A stretch of DNA of 64,000 nucleotides from Vibrio neptunius (GCA_019339365.1 CP079860.1:558001-622000); one strand, 5' to 3'; counted from the stretch's first letter, positions 28,586 to 38,400 are shown. Made by a program: numbers and translations. The notes: generated by a model not told the origin, from the sequence alone.

Positions 28586-28590
28586 GCTTT
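28567..28590. terminator. Hairpin terminator between convergent genes
   Basis: A ten-base perfect stem AAAGCTCAGC / GCTGAGCTTT with a GAAT loop, overlapping the apparent stop of the NifW-like gene and just past the second collagenase stop. Confidence 0.75.
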
Positions 28591-28605
28591 GTGCGAAGTC
28601 ACGAC

Positions 28606-31077
28606 CTACTGACGGCAACCTGATGTATTGAAATCAACCACCAGTGCTGCATTGCTGAACTCTCCAGAAACTTTCAAGTACCCCCAGTAATTCGCCTGAC
28701 CATTAAGAGTGATACATTCCGAGTTTCCTGAATTATCAGACCATCCATGAAGGTTGGAACCTTCATAATTTGGCCAGCCAAAGTTACTGTACTCCAGTTT
28801 GAGATCACCCGTACCATGCGCCGATGTAATCGACATCGACTGATATTCATTAACCCCTTCGATACTCAGCCAAATTGGTGACTGAGACGCCAAACATACG
28901 GGCTCTCCGGCAGTCAATCGCCCACCACTGACTTTCGGGCGAACTGCACAATCGTTAGGCAAAGAATCGTTGTCACCTTGGCTGCGAATATTGATCGATG
29001 CGCTGGTATTGGCCGTTAGACCATCATTATCTGTGACCGTTAAGCGGACCGAATAACTCCCCTCACTACTGTATTGGTGCGTCGGATTGGCCTCTGAACT
29101 GATCGCGCCGTCACCGAACTCCCAGAGGTAGCTCGAGATTTGACCGTCGGAGTCTGAGCTATCTTTACTACTGAATGAAATGGATTCACCTACTTGTCCC
29201 TCACTGTTGACCGATATTATCGCTGTTGGTGGCTGTGGTTCCGAACCACCATTCACCAACTCTTGCTGCCATTGTTCAAACTCACTTTGGTAAGCTGTAG
29301 ACCAGCCGTTGATAACGGTTTTATATTGCGACCAGTTACCTTTACGCGTTTCCACCAGCATCTGATTTACATCATCCATATGGCGCTCAAACATGAAGCG
29401 GACTGCCAGATACCCCCAGCGATAGATTCTGTCGACATCAAAACCGTCATACGTTGTCTCAAAAATCTCATTCAACGTGTAAGTTGAGCCGTCTTTGATC
29501 GTATCAATGGCTTTCTGATTGTTGTCTTCGTTGGCGATATACTCCGCTATACCCTCACTCCACCACACAACCTTTTCAGTTGGATGACCAAAATCACCAT
29601 ACATATCAAATCGACCGTCCAAATAGTGGACGTACTCGTGTTCTAGGTTCCAAACAAAATGATCAGGATTAGCGTAGGAGGCTTCATAAGCAATGAAGTT
29701 AGGCACGTTGCCTTGCTTGGAAGGATCACCTTCGAGGTACATACCGCCGTTGTTGGTATCAATACCAAAGATCGGTCCGGCGTATTTACCGTAGTCATTG
29801 CTGTTGTCGAAGATGTTCACTTGCAACTGAGTATTGTAGTCATCAGCCACTGGCTGGTTACCCGTTTCTAAACGCTGATGGAAGTAACCTTCCTCATAAC
29901 CCATTTTTTCACAGGCTGCTTGGTGTTGAACCTGAGTCATATTCTGGGACAATATATGAACCGACGGGCCACAGGTGTAGCTTTGTGATAGCACCAATGA
30001 CTTCAATTCTGTTTTGAAGTTACATATGTCCAGCTCTGTGCAATCTGAGTAGTATGAAGCAGTATCCGCCGTTCCCAGCCACACCGAATCACCAAAGCCA
30101 TACATTTCATACTGACTAAAAATCTGCTTCACCTTAGCTTTGACATTGGCCTCAATAGTCGTGTTTTGATAACGCGTTAATCGACCGAGTTCACGGCCGG
30201 CATTTGCGGTCATAAACTCATCATCACGTCCAATTGAGTTTCGGTTTAGCGCAAAACTCGATAACGCATTCACTAGGTCAGTCTGCTCGCCGATTTTCGC
30301 CTTGTACTCATCATTCCAGCTGCCACCAAACAACACGGTGAAGACACTGTTTACTGCATTACGCATGTACCAGCTCTGCGCGTAGTCGGCGTTCCAACGA
30401 TTGAGCCATTGCGTGACAACATCGATGTAATGATGTTCTAGGCTGGCGCTGTCCATCGTAATGATCACTTCCGCTAACACTTTACCGTGAGCGTCACTGT
30501 TGTCGTAAAAATGACTGTTGGCAACAAACGCATCTACCGCCGCTTTCACTGCTGGACGTACCAATGAGTCGAAGCTGATCTTGTCGTTGTAAAATTCCGC
30601 GTAATACCCTGCACGTAGATAAAGGAACAATGCTTCAAGTTCATCGTTTCCTCCACCCTGATAATTCTTAGCTAAAGTAGTGGTATGTTTGGCCACGTTG
30701 AACATGTTGCCAGATTCAAACGTTATCTCCTGAATACGGCTTTCAGCAGAGAACAGCTCATTAACACAGCTAGCACCTTGAGTCGTGATGGTGTTAATCA
30801 GGCTAGTGCTATTTGATGTCGCGAACGCTTCGACGTCACATGGTACGGCCGCTTCATCCGCCGCAATCATGTTAAACGCTTTGATTGTTGGTTGAGGCTT
30901 TTTCGGAGTGAGTTTCGTTGGGGAGTATTCAAGGTGTTGATCTTCTACACCATGGTGATGTTCGTGATTGTGTTCTGCATCGAGTTCGACAACTTGTGGT
31001 ACGGGGGCACTGATGGCGTAGGCATTCGCACTAAGTAATACACTAGCCACTGCCACTGTTATTTTTTTAAGTTCCAT
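28606..31077 (-). CDS. M9 microbial collagenase with PKD domain
   Basis: An 823-residue secreted M9 zinc collagenase. Signal peptide (VAVASVLLSANAYA), a His-rich propeptide region (NHEHHHG), the helical activator domain and the catalytic site LEHEYVHYLDGRFDMYGD (HExxH near residue 480) with WWSEGIAEYIA supplying the third ligand. Then comes a PKD domain (about residues 640-720: WEFGDGAISSEANPTHQYSS) and a C-terminal collagen-binding-like beta domain. It is paralogous to the gene at 23181-25598 but has different C-terminal modules, so substrates may differ. ATG at 31077 gives the signal peptide at the N-terminus; longer in-frame starts do not. Confidence 0.92.
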   Translation of the reverse strand: MELKKITVAVASVLLSANAYAISAPVPQVVELDAEHNHEHHHGVEDQHLEYSPTKLTPKKPQPTIKAFNMIAADEAAVPCDVEAFATSNSTSLINTITTQGASCVNELFSAESRIQEITFESGNMFNVAKHTTTLAKNYQGGGNDELEALFLYLRAGYYAEFYNDKISFDSLVRPAVKAAVDAFVANSHFYDNSDAHGKVLAEVIITMDSASLEHHYIDVVTQWLNRWNADYAQSWYMRNAVNSVFTVLFGGSWNDEYKAKIGEQTDLVNALSSFALNRNSIGRDDEFMTANAGRELGRLTRYQNTTIEANVKAKVKQIFSQYEMYGFGDSVWLGTADTASYYSDCTELDICNFKTELKSLVLSQSYTCGPSVHILSQNMTQVQHQAACEKMGYEEGYFHQRLETGNQPVADDYNTQLQVNIFDNSNDYGKYAGPIFGIDTNNGGMYLEGDPSKQGNVPNFIAYEASYANPDHFVWNLEHEYVHYLDGRFDMYGDFGHPTEKVVWWSEGIAEYIANEDNNQKAIDTIKDGSTYTLNEIFETTYDGFDVDRIYRWGYLAVRFMFERHMDDVNQMLVETRKGNWSQYKTVINGWSTAYQSEFEQWQQELVNGGSEPQPPTAIISVNSEGQVGESISFSSKDSSDSDGQISSYLWEFGDGAISSEANPTHQYSSEGSYSVRLTVTDNDGLTANTSASINIRSQGDNDSLPNDCAVRPKVSGGRLTAGEPVCLASQSPIWLSIEGVNEYQSMSITSAHGTGDLKLEYSNFGWPNYEGSNLHGWSDNSGNSECITLNGQANYWGYLKVSGEFSNAALVVDFNTSGCRQ

Positions 31078-31340
31078 CTTTTTTCTTCTGTCTGTCGTTA
31101 AGTAGGAGCACTTCACGGCGAAGTGCCATATGCAATCGGTCACCCGATCACTACTCACTCTAAACAGAGAAAAACGCCTGTAGTAAGAAAAATATAAACA
31201 ACGGATTATTGGGTCTCAGTTTCTGATCTTACTCGTTTCAGAAATCCGTTCTCAATGATATTTTCTGGTAGAGGTTCAATTTTATGCTACGCGGGTGATA
31301 ACGTTTGTAAGTAGCAGAAGCCTCTGCAAATCTATACAAA

Positions 31341-31365
31341 AAAGCCACCGATTACGGGTGGCTTT
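31341..31365 (-). terminator. Terminator after the DEAD-box helicase
   Basis: A nine-base stem AAAGCCACC / GGTGGCTTT with a seven-base loop, five bases past the helicase stop. T-rich on the minus strand (AAAAAA on +). Confidence 0.8.
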
Positions 31366-31369
31366 CTTA

Positions 31370-32719
31370 TTACTCGTCGTCTGCTTTCGGGGCGACTTTC
31401 TTTTTCGGAATAAAGACAGAATCACCTACTGCGACATTCTGATAAAAACCTTTATCACGCTGGGTAGGCTTCTTCGCTGTTTTCTTCACTTGTGGTTTAG
31501 TGTTCTTGACGACTTTCTTCTTACCACGGTAATCCGGCTTACGTGGTTTGATTCCTTTGAATTTACCTTTTAAACCTTCCAGTTCAGAGAACGTAAGGTC
31601 TTGCTGGAGATAAGCTTCAACACGCTTAAAGCTATCCCAGTCTTTCGGGCCAACCAAAGACACTGCGTCGCCTTTATTACCAGCACGGCCAGTTCGACCA
31701 ACACGGTGAACGTACTCTTCTGTGTGCTTAGGCATATCAAAGTTCACCACGTGTGTGACGTTGGCAATATCCAAGCCACGAGAAGCGACATCTGTTGTGA
31801 CCAGAATTTTGAACACTGCACGCTCAAATTGACTCATGATGGTGTTACGCTGAGTCTGGTTCAGGTTGCCACTCAGGGCAATGGCTTTCAGCTTCTTCTC
31901 GTTGAGCTTGTCCGTTAAGCGCTCCGTGTCTACGCGAGTCGCAGTAAAGATGATCAACTGCTTGTATTCAGCTTCTTCCAGAATGCGATCCAGAATCGCT
32001 TCTTTGTGATCAAGATGGTCACACAAATAGAACTTCTGCGTGATGTCTTTATGCTCTTCATTAGAAACCCCAATCGCAATACGTTTTGGAGCATCTAACA
32101 TTTCAAAAGCAATCTCATTCACTTCAGCGTGATCAAGGGTTGCCGAGAACATCAGAGTTTGACGACGGCGGTGCTTAGCAGCGTTATGAATACGACGTAG
32201 CTCAGGTGCAAAACCCAGATCCAGCATACGGTCCGCTTCATCAAGAATAAGCGTCTCTAGTCCGTCTAGGTAAAGCGAGCGGTGATCAAGGTGATCCGCC
32301 AAGCGACCCGGTGTAGCGACAATAAATTTCGGGTAGCGACGTAGCGCTTTCACCTGATCATTAAAGTTTTCGCCACCTACAATCAAAGTCGCGTCATAAG
32401 ACAAGCCACCCAGCATAGAACGCAGCTCACCGTATACTTGCTTCGCCAGTTCACGGGTCGGAGCCAAAATTACACCACGAGGATCTTTTGCTGAAAATGC
32501 TTTGTTTTTTAAAGACTTATGCAGCATAGGTAAGACAAACGCCAGTGTTTTACCCGAACCCGTTTTTGAAGAAGCCAACAGATCTTTACCAGCAATCGAC
32601 ACAGGAATGGCTTGTTGCTGTATGTCTGTCGCCTTCTTGAAATCGAAATGCTTCAAGTTTTTCAGTAAGCGATTATCTAGGCCTAAATCTTTAAAATGCA
32701 AAGTATTCTCCAAGTTCAA
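31370..32719 (-). CDS. DEAD-box ATP-dependent RNA helicase
   Basis: A 449-residue cytoplasmic RNA helicase with all core motifs in order: Q-motif (FKDLGLDNRLLKNL, then TDIQQQAIP), Walker A ASSKTGSGKT, PTRELA, TPGRL, DEAD (LILDEADRMLDLGF), SAT (FSATLD), then TTDVASRGLDI and HRVGRTGRAG in domain 2. The 80-residue C-terminal tail is Lys-rich (RKPDYRGKKKVVKNTKPQVK) and probably binds RNA nonspecifically. It resembles the SrmB/RhlE group acting in ribosome assembly and mRNA decay, often cold-responsive; the exact subfamily is not assigned. Monocistronic, with its own terminator. Confidence 0.93.
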   Translation of the reverse strand: MNLENTLHFKDLGLDNRLLKNLKHFDFKKATDIQQQAIPVSIAGKDLLASSKTGSGKTLAFVLPMLHKSLKNKAFSAKDPRGVILAPTRELAKQVYGELRSMLGGLSYDATLIVGGENFNDQVKALRRYPKFIVATPGRLADHLDHRSLYLDGLETLILDEADRMLDLGFAPELRRIHNAAKHRRRQTLMFSATLDHAEVNEIAFEMLDAPKRIAIGVSNEEHKDITQKFYLCDHLDHKEAILDRILEEAEYKQLIIFTATRVDTERLTDKLNEKKLKAIALSGNLNQTQRNTIMSQFERAVFKILVTTDVASRGLDIANVTHVVNFDMPKHTEEYVHRVGRTGRAGNKGDAVSLVGPKDWDSFKRVEAYLQQDLTFSELEGLKGKFKGIKPRKPDYRGKKKVVKNTKPQVKKTAKKPTQRDKGFYQNVAVGDSVFIPKKKVAPKADDE

Positions 32720-33057
32720 ATATACGTCTCAGCCTCGATCTCGGTGGCGGCTTAAACGCGAAAATTTTCAAAAACGCGCCATGATACCGTGAAAGGTTAG
32801 CACTGGATAGAGATCACAGAAAATTATCTTTTTTCACCTCGTTTACATCATCCATTGTAGTTAGAACACTAACATTTATATCCCTCACCAGTGAGACATA
32901 TATCAACTAATTTGATCATTGCTTAAATCCTTGGGTTTTTTTGACTTTTTTCTGCTTTTTGAAGGGTGAAATTGAGTCTACACTTTACTCACCGTCACTA
33001 TATGAGCAGAAATGTATAGGACGTCTTTTTGATACTTACAATGCAAGGAGTTCATCT
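32720..33057. other. Divergent promoter region (helicase / lpp)
   Basis: A 338-base gap between the divergent helicase and lpp genes. TTGACT near 32941 is a possible -35 for lpp, but no convincing -10 at the right spacing was found. GCAAGGAGTTC just before lpp is a strong ribosome site. No gene was seen. Confidence 0.4.
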
Positions 33058-33306
33058 ATGAACAAAATGTTGATCGCAGCTGCGGCGTCTTCTGTACTTC
33101 TTCTCGCTGGTTGTGCTTCTGGTCCAAACGAAGCATCTTCAGCAAAACTTGACGAGCTGAGCAATCAAGTTAGCCAGCTAAGCCAAGATGTACAAGCTCT
33201 TCAATCTGACGTACGTAAATCAGGTGATGCAGCAATGTCTGCTCAAGAAGAAGCAGCGCGCGCCAATGAGCGTATCGACAACATTGCTCAGTCTTATACT
33301 AAGTAA
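33058..33306 (+). CDS. lpp: Major outer-membrane (Braun) lipoprotein
   Basis: An 82-residue lipoprotein. The signal peptide has lipobox LAGC (Cys near residue 19). The mature part is a heptad-repeat coiled coil (LDELSNQVSQLSQDVQALQS, then SAQEEAARANERIDNIAQ), and the C-terminal Lys is the residue L,D-transpeptidases link to peptidoglycan. This is the hallmark of Lpp. Strong AAGGAG ribosome site and a 12-base terminator downstream, consistent with an abundant monocistronic mRNA. The YkuD-type L,D-transpeptidase at 36068-36979 could act on it, but that link is inference. Confidence 0.95.
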   Translation: MNKMLIAAAASSVLLLAGCASGPNEASSAKLDELSNQVSQLSQDVQALQSDVRKSGDAAMSAQEEAARANERIDNIAQSYTK

Positions 33307-33373
33307 GATAAAGCAATAAATTTAGCCCTTGTAAATCAATGATTTTAAAAGTGGCTAGGCGATATTGGCGATG

Positions 33374-33405
33374 AAGTGGCGACATAATTTGATGTCGCCA
33401 CTTTT
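33374..33405 (+). terminator. lpp terminator
   Basis: A 12-base perfect stem AAGTGGCGACAT / ATGTCGCCACTT with a six-base loop, followed by TTGTTTT, about 70 bases past the lpp stop. Confidence 0.85.
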
Positions 33406-33818
33406 GTTTTATGGCGATTAAAAATCGGGGTCAGGCGACTGAACCGGCACATATTTAGGTAAAATTAAATGTTCCCTCTTGTACAAAAGGTAAGGAAACG
33501 AGCAGACAAAATAGTCTTCTTTCCCTCAGTTCGAGCACTTATGTTGCCATTGGTTATCTTTCGGGGCTTCCGTTTGAACGGAATACACCACCATTACATT
33601 CATCTCATTCAAACTTCCCACGTGGCCCGTGATTACTGAGCCTTAGGTTGATCACGCCTCGCATCGACTTTGATGTGCTCTATAATAGTCAATGAGGATA
33701 GTGGATAGGTATTGAGACATATTGGTTAAAGTTAACACAATGCTCATTGCTCATTTTGCCTGTCTTTAGTAGCATGTTTGTAAACGACTTAATGACACTC
33801 ACAGCAAAGGACACGCGT
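33406..33818. other. Intergenic region without a recognised gene
   Basis: About 410 bases between the lpp terminator and a small accessory gene. No frame with a believable start, no further terminator and no clear repeat were found. Confidence 0.4.
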
Positions 33819-34019
33819 ATGCTTGGATTTTTTAGATCTAAAAAGGATGAGAAACCCGATCGCTTGCTGACACTAATGTTACAAAACCATGAGCGGGTGA
33901 CTATCAGTCACAACGGCGTTGTACGAGTGAACCTCGACAATGAGGACGTAAAAAGAGAGATTCAAAAGCACATTGATAAACTCAAAGAGCTTGATGAACT
34001 AGAAAAATACGCCGTATAA
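33819..34019 (+). CDS. Small hypothetical protein, first gene of an unknown cassette
   Basis: A 66-residue, highly charged protein, not recognised. The N-terminus MLGFFRSKKDEKPDRLL is amphipathic, and the C-terminus (REIQKHIDKLKELDELEKYA) is a likely coiled coil. AAAGGA lies nine bases before ATG 33819; the frame is open further upstream but lacks a better start. The stop is one base before the ATG of the next gene, a membrane protein, so the two are co-translated. Confidence 0.55.
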   Translation: MLGFFRSKKDEKPDRLLTLMLQNHERVTISHNGVVRVNLDNEDVKREIQKHIDKLKELDELEKYAV

Positions 34020-34020
34020 C

Positions 34021-34840
34021 ATGGGAATAACTCTAGTCGTGGTCGTCCTAATTTCGGGCTACCTTTTTTTCTTATCTGCACCTCTCTTCTCACTACAAAC
34101 TGACGAGAACAGAAGGTTGGCATTCCTACTTCTTTGTCGCTGCACGTGGAATCTTCTTTGCCGTTTCCAGCATGGTTTTATGCTTCTTAATCGATTACTA
34201 CGATTGCATAGCTAAGCTCATGCAAACTTATGGTTGGAAGCGGCAGGATTTTAGTCAACTAGCCATAAATGCGGACATGTTAAAACAGGGCGCTTGGGCC
34301 ATTTTGACTGTCATACTCGCTTTTATTGCAGGACTTTTTACTCTCGCTACTTACAAAGTGTTCCCAAAAAGAAAAGCACAAAAAATCAAAGATATTGTCA
34401 GTGAGAACCATCTTGAAAAGTTTATCGTTGAAGCGTCGTACACTCAGTTTCCGATCGCGATTAGTTTGAAGTCACGCAAAACCTATATAGGGATTTGCCT
34501 AGGTGACGAGCTGATTAATAGCAAGATTGAACATATTGCCATCATCCCACTACTCAGTGGTCATCGAGATAAAAATGATTTATCTATCGACCTTACCAAT
34601 AACTACCAAGCTCACTATATTGAAGAAGGTATCGAAGAAGGGGTTCATGAAGCACTGACAAAAGAACATTTTCGAGTCATCATTCCAACCGATCATATCG
34701 AAACATTTTCGTTCTTCGATTTAAGTACATACGTTAAGTTTAAGAAGAAAGAACTCGATAAGAAACGTAAGGCTAATAGCATGCCATACCCTGATACCTA
34801 CGCCTCTCACGTCACCTATAAATCCTCAATACGCCAGTAA
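34021..34840 (+). pseudogene. Membrane protein of unknown function, frameshifted at T7
   Basis: Encodes a 272-residue protein if one T is removed from the T7 run at 34064-34070. Frame 1 gives a first membrane segment (ITLVVVVLISGYLF); the shifted frame continues through LTRTEGWHSYFFVAARGIFF, a third segment (AWAILTVILAFIAGLFTLA) and a cytoplasmic domain of about 150 residues (YIGICLGDELINSKIEHIAI). As sequenced, the first frame ends at 34215. The family was not recognised. It is coupled to the 66-residue gene upstream. The two may form an accessory module; no mobile-element signatures are attached. Confidence 0.55.
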
Positions 34841-35051
34841 CCACTTTGCCTCTAATGTTTAAGGCGTAGTAACCTAAACCAACGGCCAGTCGTCGCCAGC
34901 TAATTTATTGGCTGTTGCTTTATCTTACTCTCCATTTGATTTAGGCATACGCACTCCTAACTCAACATGGATTGAAACCGCCCATCCAACTAATCAGCGG
35001 TAACATTGTGCCAATAGCGCACCTCACTTTCATTTATTTCAAGGAGGGGTT

Positions 35052-35811
35052 ATGAATATTATTCTGAAAACACTACTGAGCATTATGTTACTTTCTTGCT
35101 CTTTGGCGAAAGCTTCTAATGTCACCAGTTCAGGCGCTTGGAAAGTGGCGGTGGATAGTGATTTTTCTCCCTTTTCATATACTGACGAACAAGGAAACCT
35201 AACAGGGCTGCATGTTGATATAGTCAAAGCTGTGATGGATAGCGCAGGTATCAAATATGAATTGTCTGGTTTTCCTTGGAAGCGAGTTGTATATCTTACC
35301 GATCAGAATGAAGTGGTGTTTTCTATACCATGGAGAGGAAAAGAAGAAAGGTTTCAGAAGTACTTTATGGCAGGTCCTCTATCGAGTTCAAAACGGTCTT
35401 TTTTGAACTTAAAGGGGAGAACATTCAGTACCAAACTCTTAGTGATTTTAAAAAATATTCGATAGGGTTTATTGATGGGTTTGCTTATCCAAAAGAATTT
35501 GAGGAAGCAACATATTTGACGAAGAAAAAGCAATCGGTCACAGGCTCTCAGTGACTAAAAAGTTAGTGAATAAAAGGTTTAACATTTTGATTGGTGACAT
35601 TACTGTTATATCTTCTGAGGCTAAGAAAAGTGGGATGCTTGATGATATCAATGTTATTTCTGGCCCAGATATTTTTGGTGACGTTAAAAGATACGCAGCC
35701 TTTAACAAATCGAACAAAGAACAAGCAGACAAGTTCCTAGCTGCTTTAGAGTCCTTAAGAGGGACTTCTGAATGGAAAGCTATATTTGCTAAGTATGGAT
35801 TGTCAGAATAG
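35052..35811 (+). pseudogene. Periplasmic amino-acid-type solute-binding protein, broken by two deletions
   Basis: A family 3 extracellular solute-binding protein (SBP_bac_3), about 253 residues when repaired. Signal peptide (LLSIMLLSCSLAKA), then WKVAVDSDFSPFSYTDEQGN, LTGLHVDIVKAVMDSAG and FPWKRVV. The frame then shifts near the A4 run at about 35388 (missing one base) into FELKGENIQYQTLSDFKKYS. It shifts again near 35515 (missing one T) into EKAIGHRLSVTKKLVNKRFN, ending SLRGTSEWKAIFAKYG. Two short-run deletions in one gene favour genuine decay more than elsewhere in this window. No ABC permease or ATPase is adjacent, so it is an orphan binder or sensor. Confidence 0.75.
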
Positions 35812-36021
35812 TTATGCTGCTAAATTAACTGTGAAGTGAAGATAACCAAACTCTCCACGATAGCAGTCTAGCTGATCGCACTTTTCGAAGGCTTTTTGGC
35901 GGTGGGTTTGTCAATTCGGTGGCAAACCTCTTAGCGTTGCTGTTACAGTTGTTCACCCGACTCTAGAGGGGCAATGCGTGTTCACGGCTGTGAACCCTAT
36001 AACTCTGTCAATTTTCGATAA

Positions 36022-36049
36022 GAAAGGGCCTACAATTTCAGGCCCTTTC
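36022..36049. terminator. Bidirectional terminator
   Basis: A ten-base perfect stem GAAAGGGCCT / AGGCCCTTTC with an eight-base loop and TCTTTTGTTT on the plus side, between the convergent binding-protein pseudogene and L,D-transpeptidase gene. Confidence 0.75.
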
Positions 36050-36067
36050 TCTTTTGTTTAGCGCGGC

Positions 36068-36979
36068 TCAATCAACGTATGAATAACTCGGAGAGACCAC
36101 TTCCACTGGCACTCCATTCTGTGCAAGAATAGCCGCTCTCGCTTTAGCATCGGACAAGTGAAACTCTTCCAGCCACCATTGCAGCTCCTTAGGGATATTC
36201 AAATCCTTCTTACTACCATCGCTTCGTGTTAACGGTTCATGAGCTTCCAGAAATACACTGCGATCGGGTTCGAGTGCAATTTTAACGGGTTCATTGATCA
36301 CTCGGACTTTTTCACCCAATTTCACCTTGTGAAACAACCAATCAATATCCTTGGGATCCATACGTATACAACCGGAGCTGACGCGCAATCCAATGCCAAA
36401 GTCTTTGTTAGTACCATGGATAAGGTAATCACCAATACCATAAGCCAGTCTCAGCGCATATTCCCCAAGCGGGTTTTCCGGCCCCGCTGGAACCACCGAT
36501 GGAAGTTCAATGCCTTTTTCAAGGTATTCTTTGCGAATCGACGCGGGAGGTGTCCAAGTCGGATTGGGCCGTTTTTGACTTATGCTAGTCACCATCTCAG
36601 GGGTATCGCGCCCGACTCTACCAATACCAACCGGAAAAATATGCACTAGGTTCTTGTCTGGCTGGAAATAATACAGACGCAGCTCAGCGAGGTTGATGAC
36701 TATCCCTTCTCGTGGCACTTGAGGAAGAATGATTTGCGTCGGAATCGTCAGGACAAAATCTTCTGCAGGTAGAAAAGGATCTACGCCTTTGTTTGCCGCC
36801 ATCAAGGTAAGAAAGCCGACATCGTATTGCTTTGCGATATCGGCGAGGCTTTCACCGCTTTCCACTTGATGGTATTGCGTACGCCCGACCATGCTGCTTC
36901 CCTCTGGAGGTAGTGGGTAAGTTGCAGCATATAGGGATGTACTAAAGCAGCAACAGAGGGAAAATATTTTTCGCAGCAT
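36068..36979 (-). CDS. L,D-transpeptidase (YkuD) with LysM domain
   Basis: A 303-residue periplasmic enzyme of the ErfK/YbiS/YcfS/YnhG type. Signal peptide (KIFSLCCCFSTSLYA), LysM domain (about residues 37-80: YHQVESGESLADIAKQYDVG), then a YkuD domain with LIHGTNKDFGIGLRVSSGCI, holding the catalytic His and Cys. Such enzymes either attach Braun lipoprotein to peptidoglycan or make 3-3 crosslinks. It ends the operon DUF523/1722 - MerR - photolyase - this gene, one base after the photolyase stop. It is therefore probably transcribed with them, an odd partner for light/DNA-repair genes. Confidence 0.9.
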   Translation of the reverse strand: MLRKIFSLCCCFSTSLYAATYPLPPEGSSMVGRTQYHQVESGESLADIAKQYDVGFLTLMAANKGVDPFLPAEDFVLTIPTQIILPQVPREGIVINLAELRLYYFQPDKNLVHIFPVGIGRVGRDTPEMVTSISQKRPNPTWTPPASIRKEYLEKGIELPSVVPAGPENPLGEYALRLAYGIGDYLIHGTNKDFGIGLRVSSGCIRMDPKDIDWLFHKVKLGEKVRVINEPVKIALEPDRSVFLEAHEPLTRSDGSKKDLNIPKELQWWLEEFHLSDAKARAAILAQNGVPVEVVSPSYSYVD

Positions 36980-36980
36980 T

Positions 36981-38396
36981 CTAAGCGTCCTTCGCTTCCT
37001 TATAGAGCCGTAAGGTTACTTCTCTTTCTGCCTTATGATCAACTATTGGCGGCGGATATGACAAGCTTCTTACACCACTCCATTTCCAGGGTTGGTGAAC
37101 GAATTTATCCGGCACTTGAGACAATTCAGGGATCCACTGACGCACAAAATCTCCATTGGGATCAAACCTTTCACCTTGGGTAATGGGGTTAAAAATGCGG
37201 AAGTATGGCTGACCGTCACATCCGGTTGAGGCACACCACTGCCAGCCGCCATTGTTCGCTGCATAATCCCCATCTACCAACTTGTTCATAAAATAGCGTT
37301 CACCGATTCTCCAATCAACATGGAGATCTTTGGTCAAAAAGCTCGCCACGATCATTCTTAGCCGATTGTGCATCCACCCCGTTTGGTTGAGTTGCCTCAT
37401 GGCTGCATCTACGATAGGAAAGCCGGTTTGGCCTTTCTTCCACGCCTCGATATGTAGCTGTTCGTTATGCCACAGCAAGCGTTCCCCCCAGTCAGAAAAA
37501 GACTTTCCTTTACTCAGCTTAGCTTCGAAATGAATGAGGTGTTGATAGAATTCACGCCATATCAACTCACTTTGCCATACTTCTCTCCCTTCGCTGAGCG
37601 GCAGAGGCTGACCAAACATCAACCGAGCCATACATTGACGTACAGATAGTGCACCGATAGCTAAGTAAGGGGACAGCTGGCTGGTTCCAGCAATGGCGGG
37701 AAAGTCTCGGTTTTTGGCATAAGTTTCTACATCTTGGCTATCAAAGTCTCTCAGCTTTTGGATTATCGATTGGGTATCTGCGGCAAATTGAGCACTTGAG
37801 TCTCGCGGGTAACTAAAGTTGACATCATCAGTCAATACTAGAGGCTTCAAGTTCTCAGGCAATACCCCTGAAGACACCGCTTGTGGCTTCCGAACTTGAA
37901 ACGAGCACTCACCGAGTTTAGCCAGGTAGGCCTTCTTGAACGGCGTAAACACCTTGAAATAGCTGCCTTGCTTGTTCACTACACTGCCAGGTGCAAAAAG
38001 ACATTTGTCATCACTAGACTCAAAGTGAATGGCAGTATTGTGGAGGCACGATTTAAGAACAGCATCACGACGCTGCTCATTCACTTCATATTCCGCGTTG
38101 ACAAACACCCGATTCGCATTGACCAAACTGGCAACCTCCGCGACACGCTCTGCGCTCTCAGCAAATGTGTCCACTTGAGCGTAAAGTAGTGGTATGCACA
38201 AAGACTCTAGGTCGCGCTTCAATGCCTGCAACCGACGGTAAATCAAATCCGCTTGAATAGGCGCTAGACCGTGATCTTGCCAAGTCATAGGGGTTGCAAC
38301 GTAAATACAGACAACCGGCTCACCAACTTCTATCGCATTAATGAGCGCAGAATTGTCTTCAACTCTTAAATCGCGTCTCAGCCATACAAGATTCAT
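36981..38396 (-). CDS. phrB: Deoxyribodipyrimidine photolyase (class I CPD)
   Basis: A 471-residue FAD-dependent enzyme that repairs cyclobutane pyrimidine dimers using blue light. N-terminal antenna-binding domain from NLVWLRRDLRVEDNSAL. The C-terminal FAD domain has TSQLSPYLAIGALSVRQC, WQSELIWREFYQHLI, TGFPIVDAAMRQLNQTGWMH, NRLRMIVASFLTKDL and WWxx-type NGGWQWCASTGCD, the full set expected for PhrB. The length equals E. coli PhrB. The start at 38396 matches the family N-terminus and lies four bases after the MerR-gene stop, so the two are coupled. Expected to be light-induced through the upstream MerR/LitR-like regulator. Confidence 0.95.
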   Translation of the reverse strand: MNLVWLRRDLRVEDNSALINAIEVGEPVVCIYVATPMTWQDHGLAPIQADLIYRRLQALKRDLESLCIPLLYAQVDTFAESAERVAEVASLVNANRVFVNAEYEVNEQRRDAVLKSCLHNTAIHFESSDDKCLFAPGSVVNKQGSYFKVFTPFKKAYLAKLGECSFQVRKPQAVSSGVLPENLKPLVLTDDVNFSYPRDSSAQFAADTQSIIQKLRDFDSQDVETYAKNRDFPAIAGTSQLSPYLAIGALSVRQCMARLMFGQPLPLSEGREVWQSELIWREFYQHLIHFEAKLSKGKSFSDWGERLLWHNEQLHIEAWKKGQTGFPIVDAAMRQLNQTGWMHNRLRMIVASFLTKDLHVDWRIGERYFMNKLVDGDYAANNGGWQWCASTGCDGQPYFRIFNPITQGERFDPNGDFVRQWIPELSQVPDKFVHQPWKWSGVRSLSYPPPIVDHKAEREVTLRLYKEAKDA

Positions 38397-38400
38397 GATG

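Noticed and set aside
33420..33460. GGGGTCAGGCGACTGA-type sequence resembling the edge of a Y1-transposase repeat
   Set aside because: No second copy, no transposase and no hairpin partner was found.
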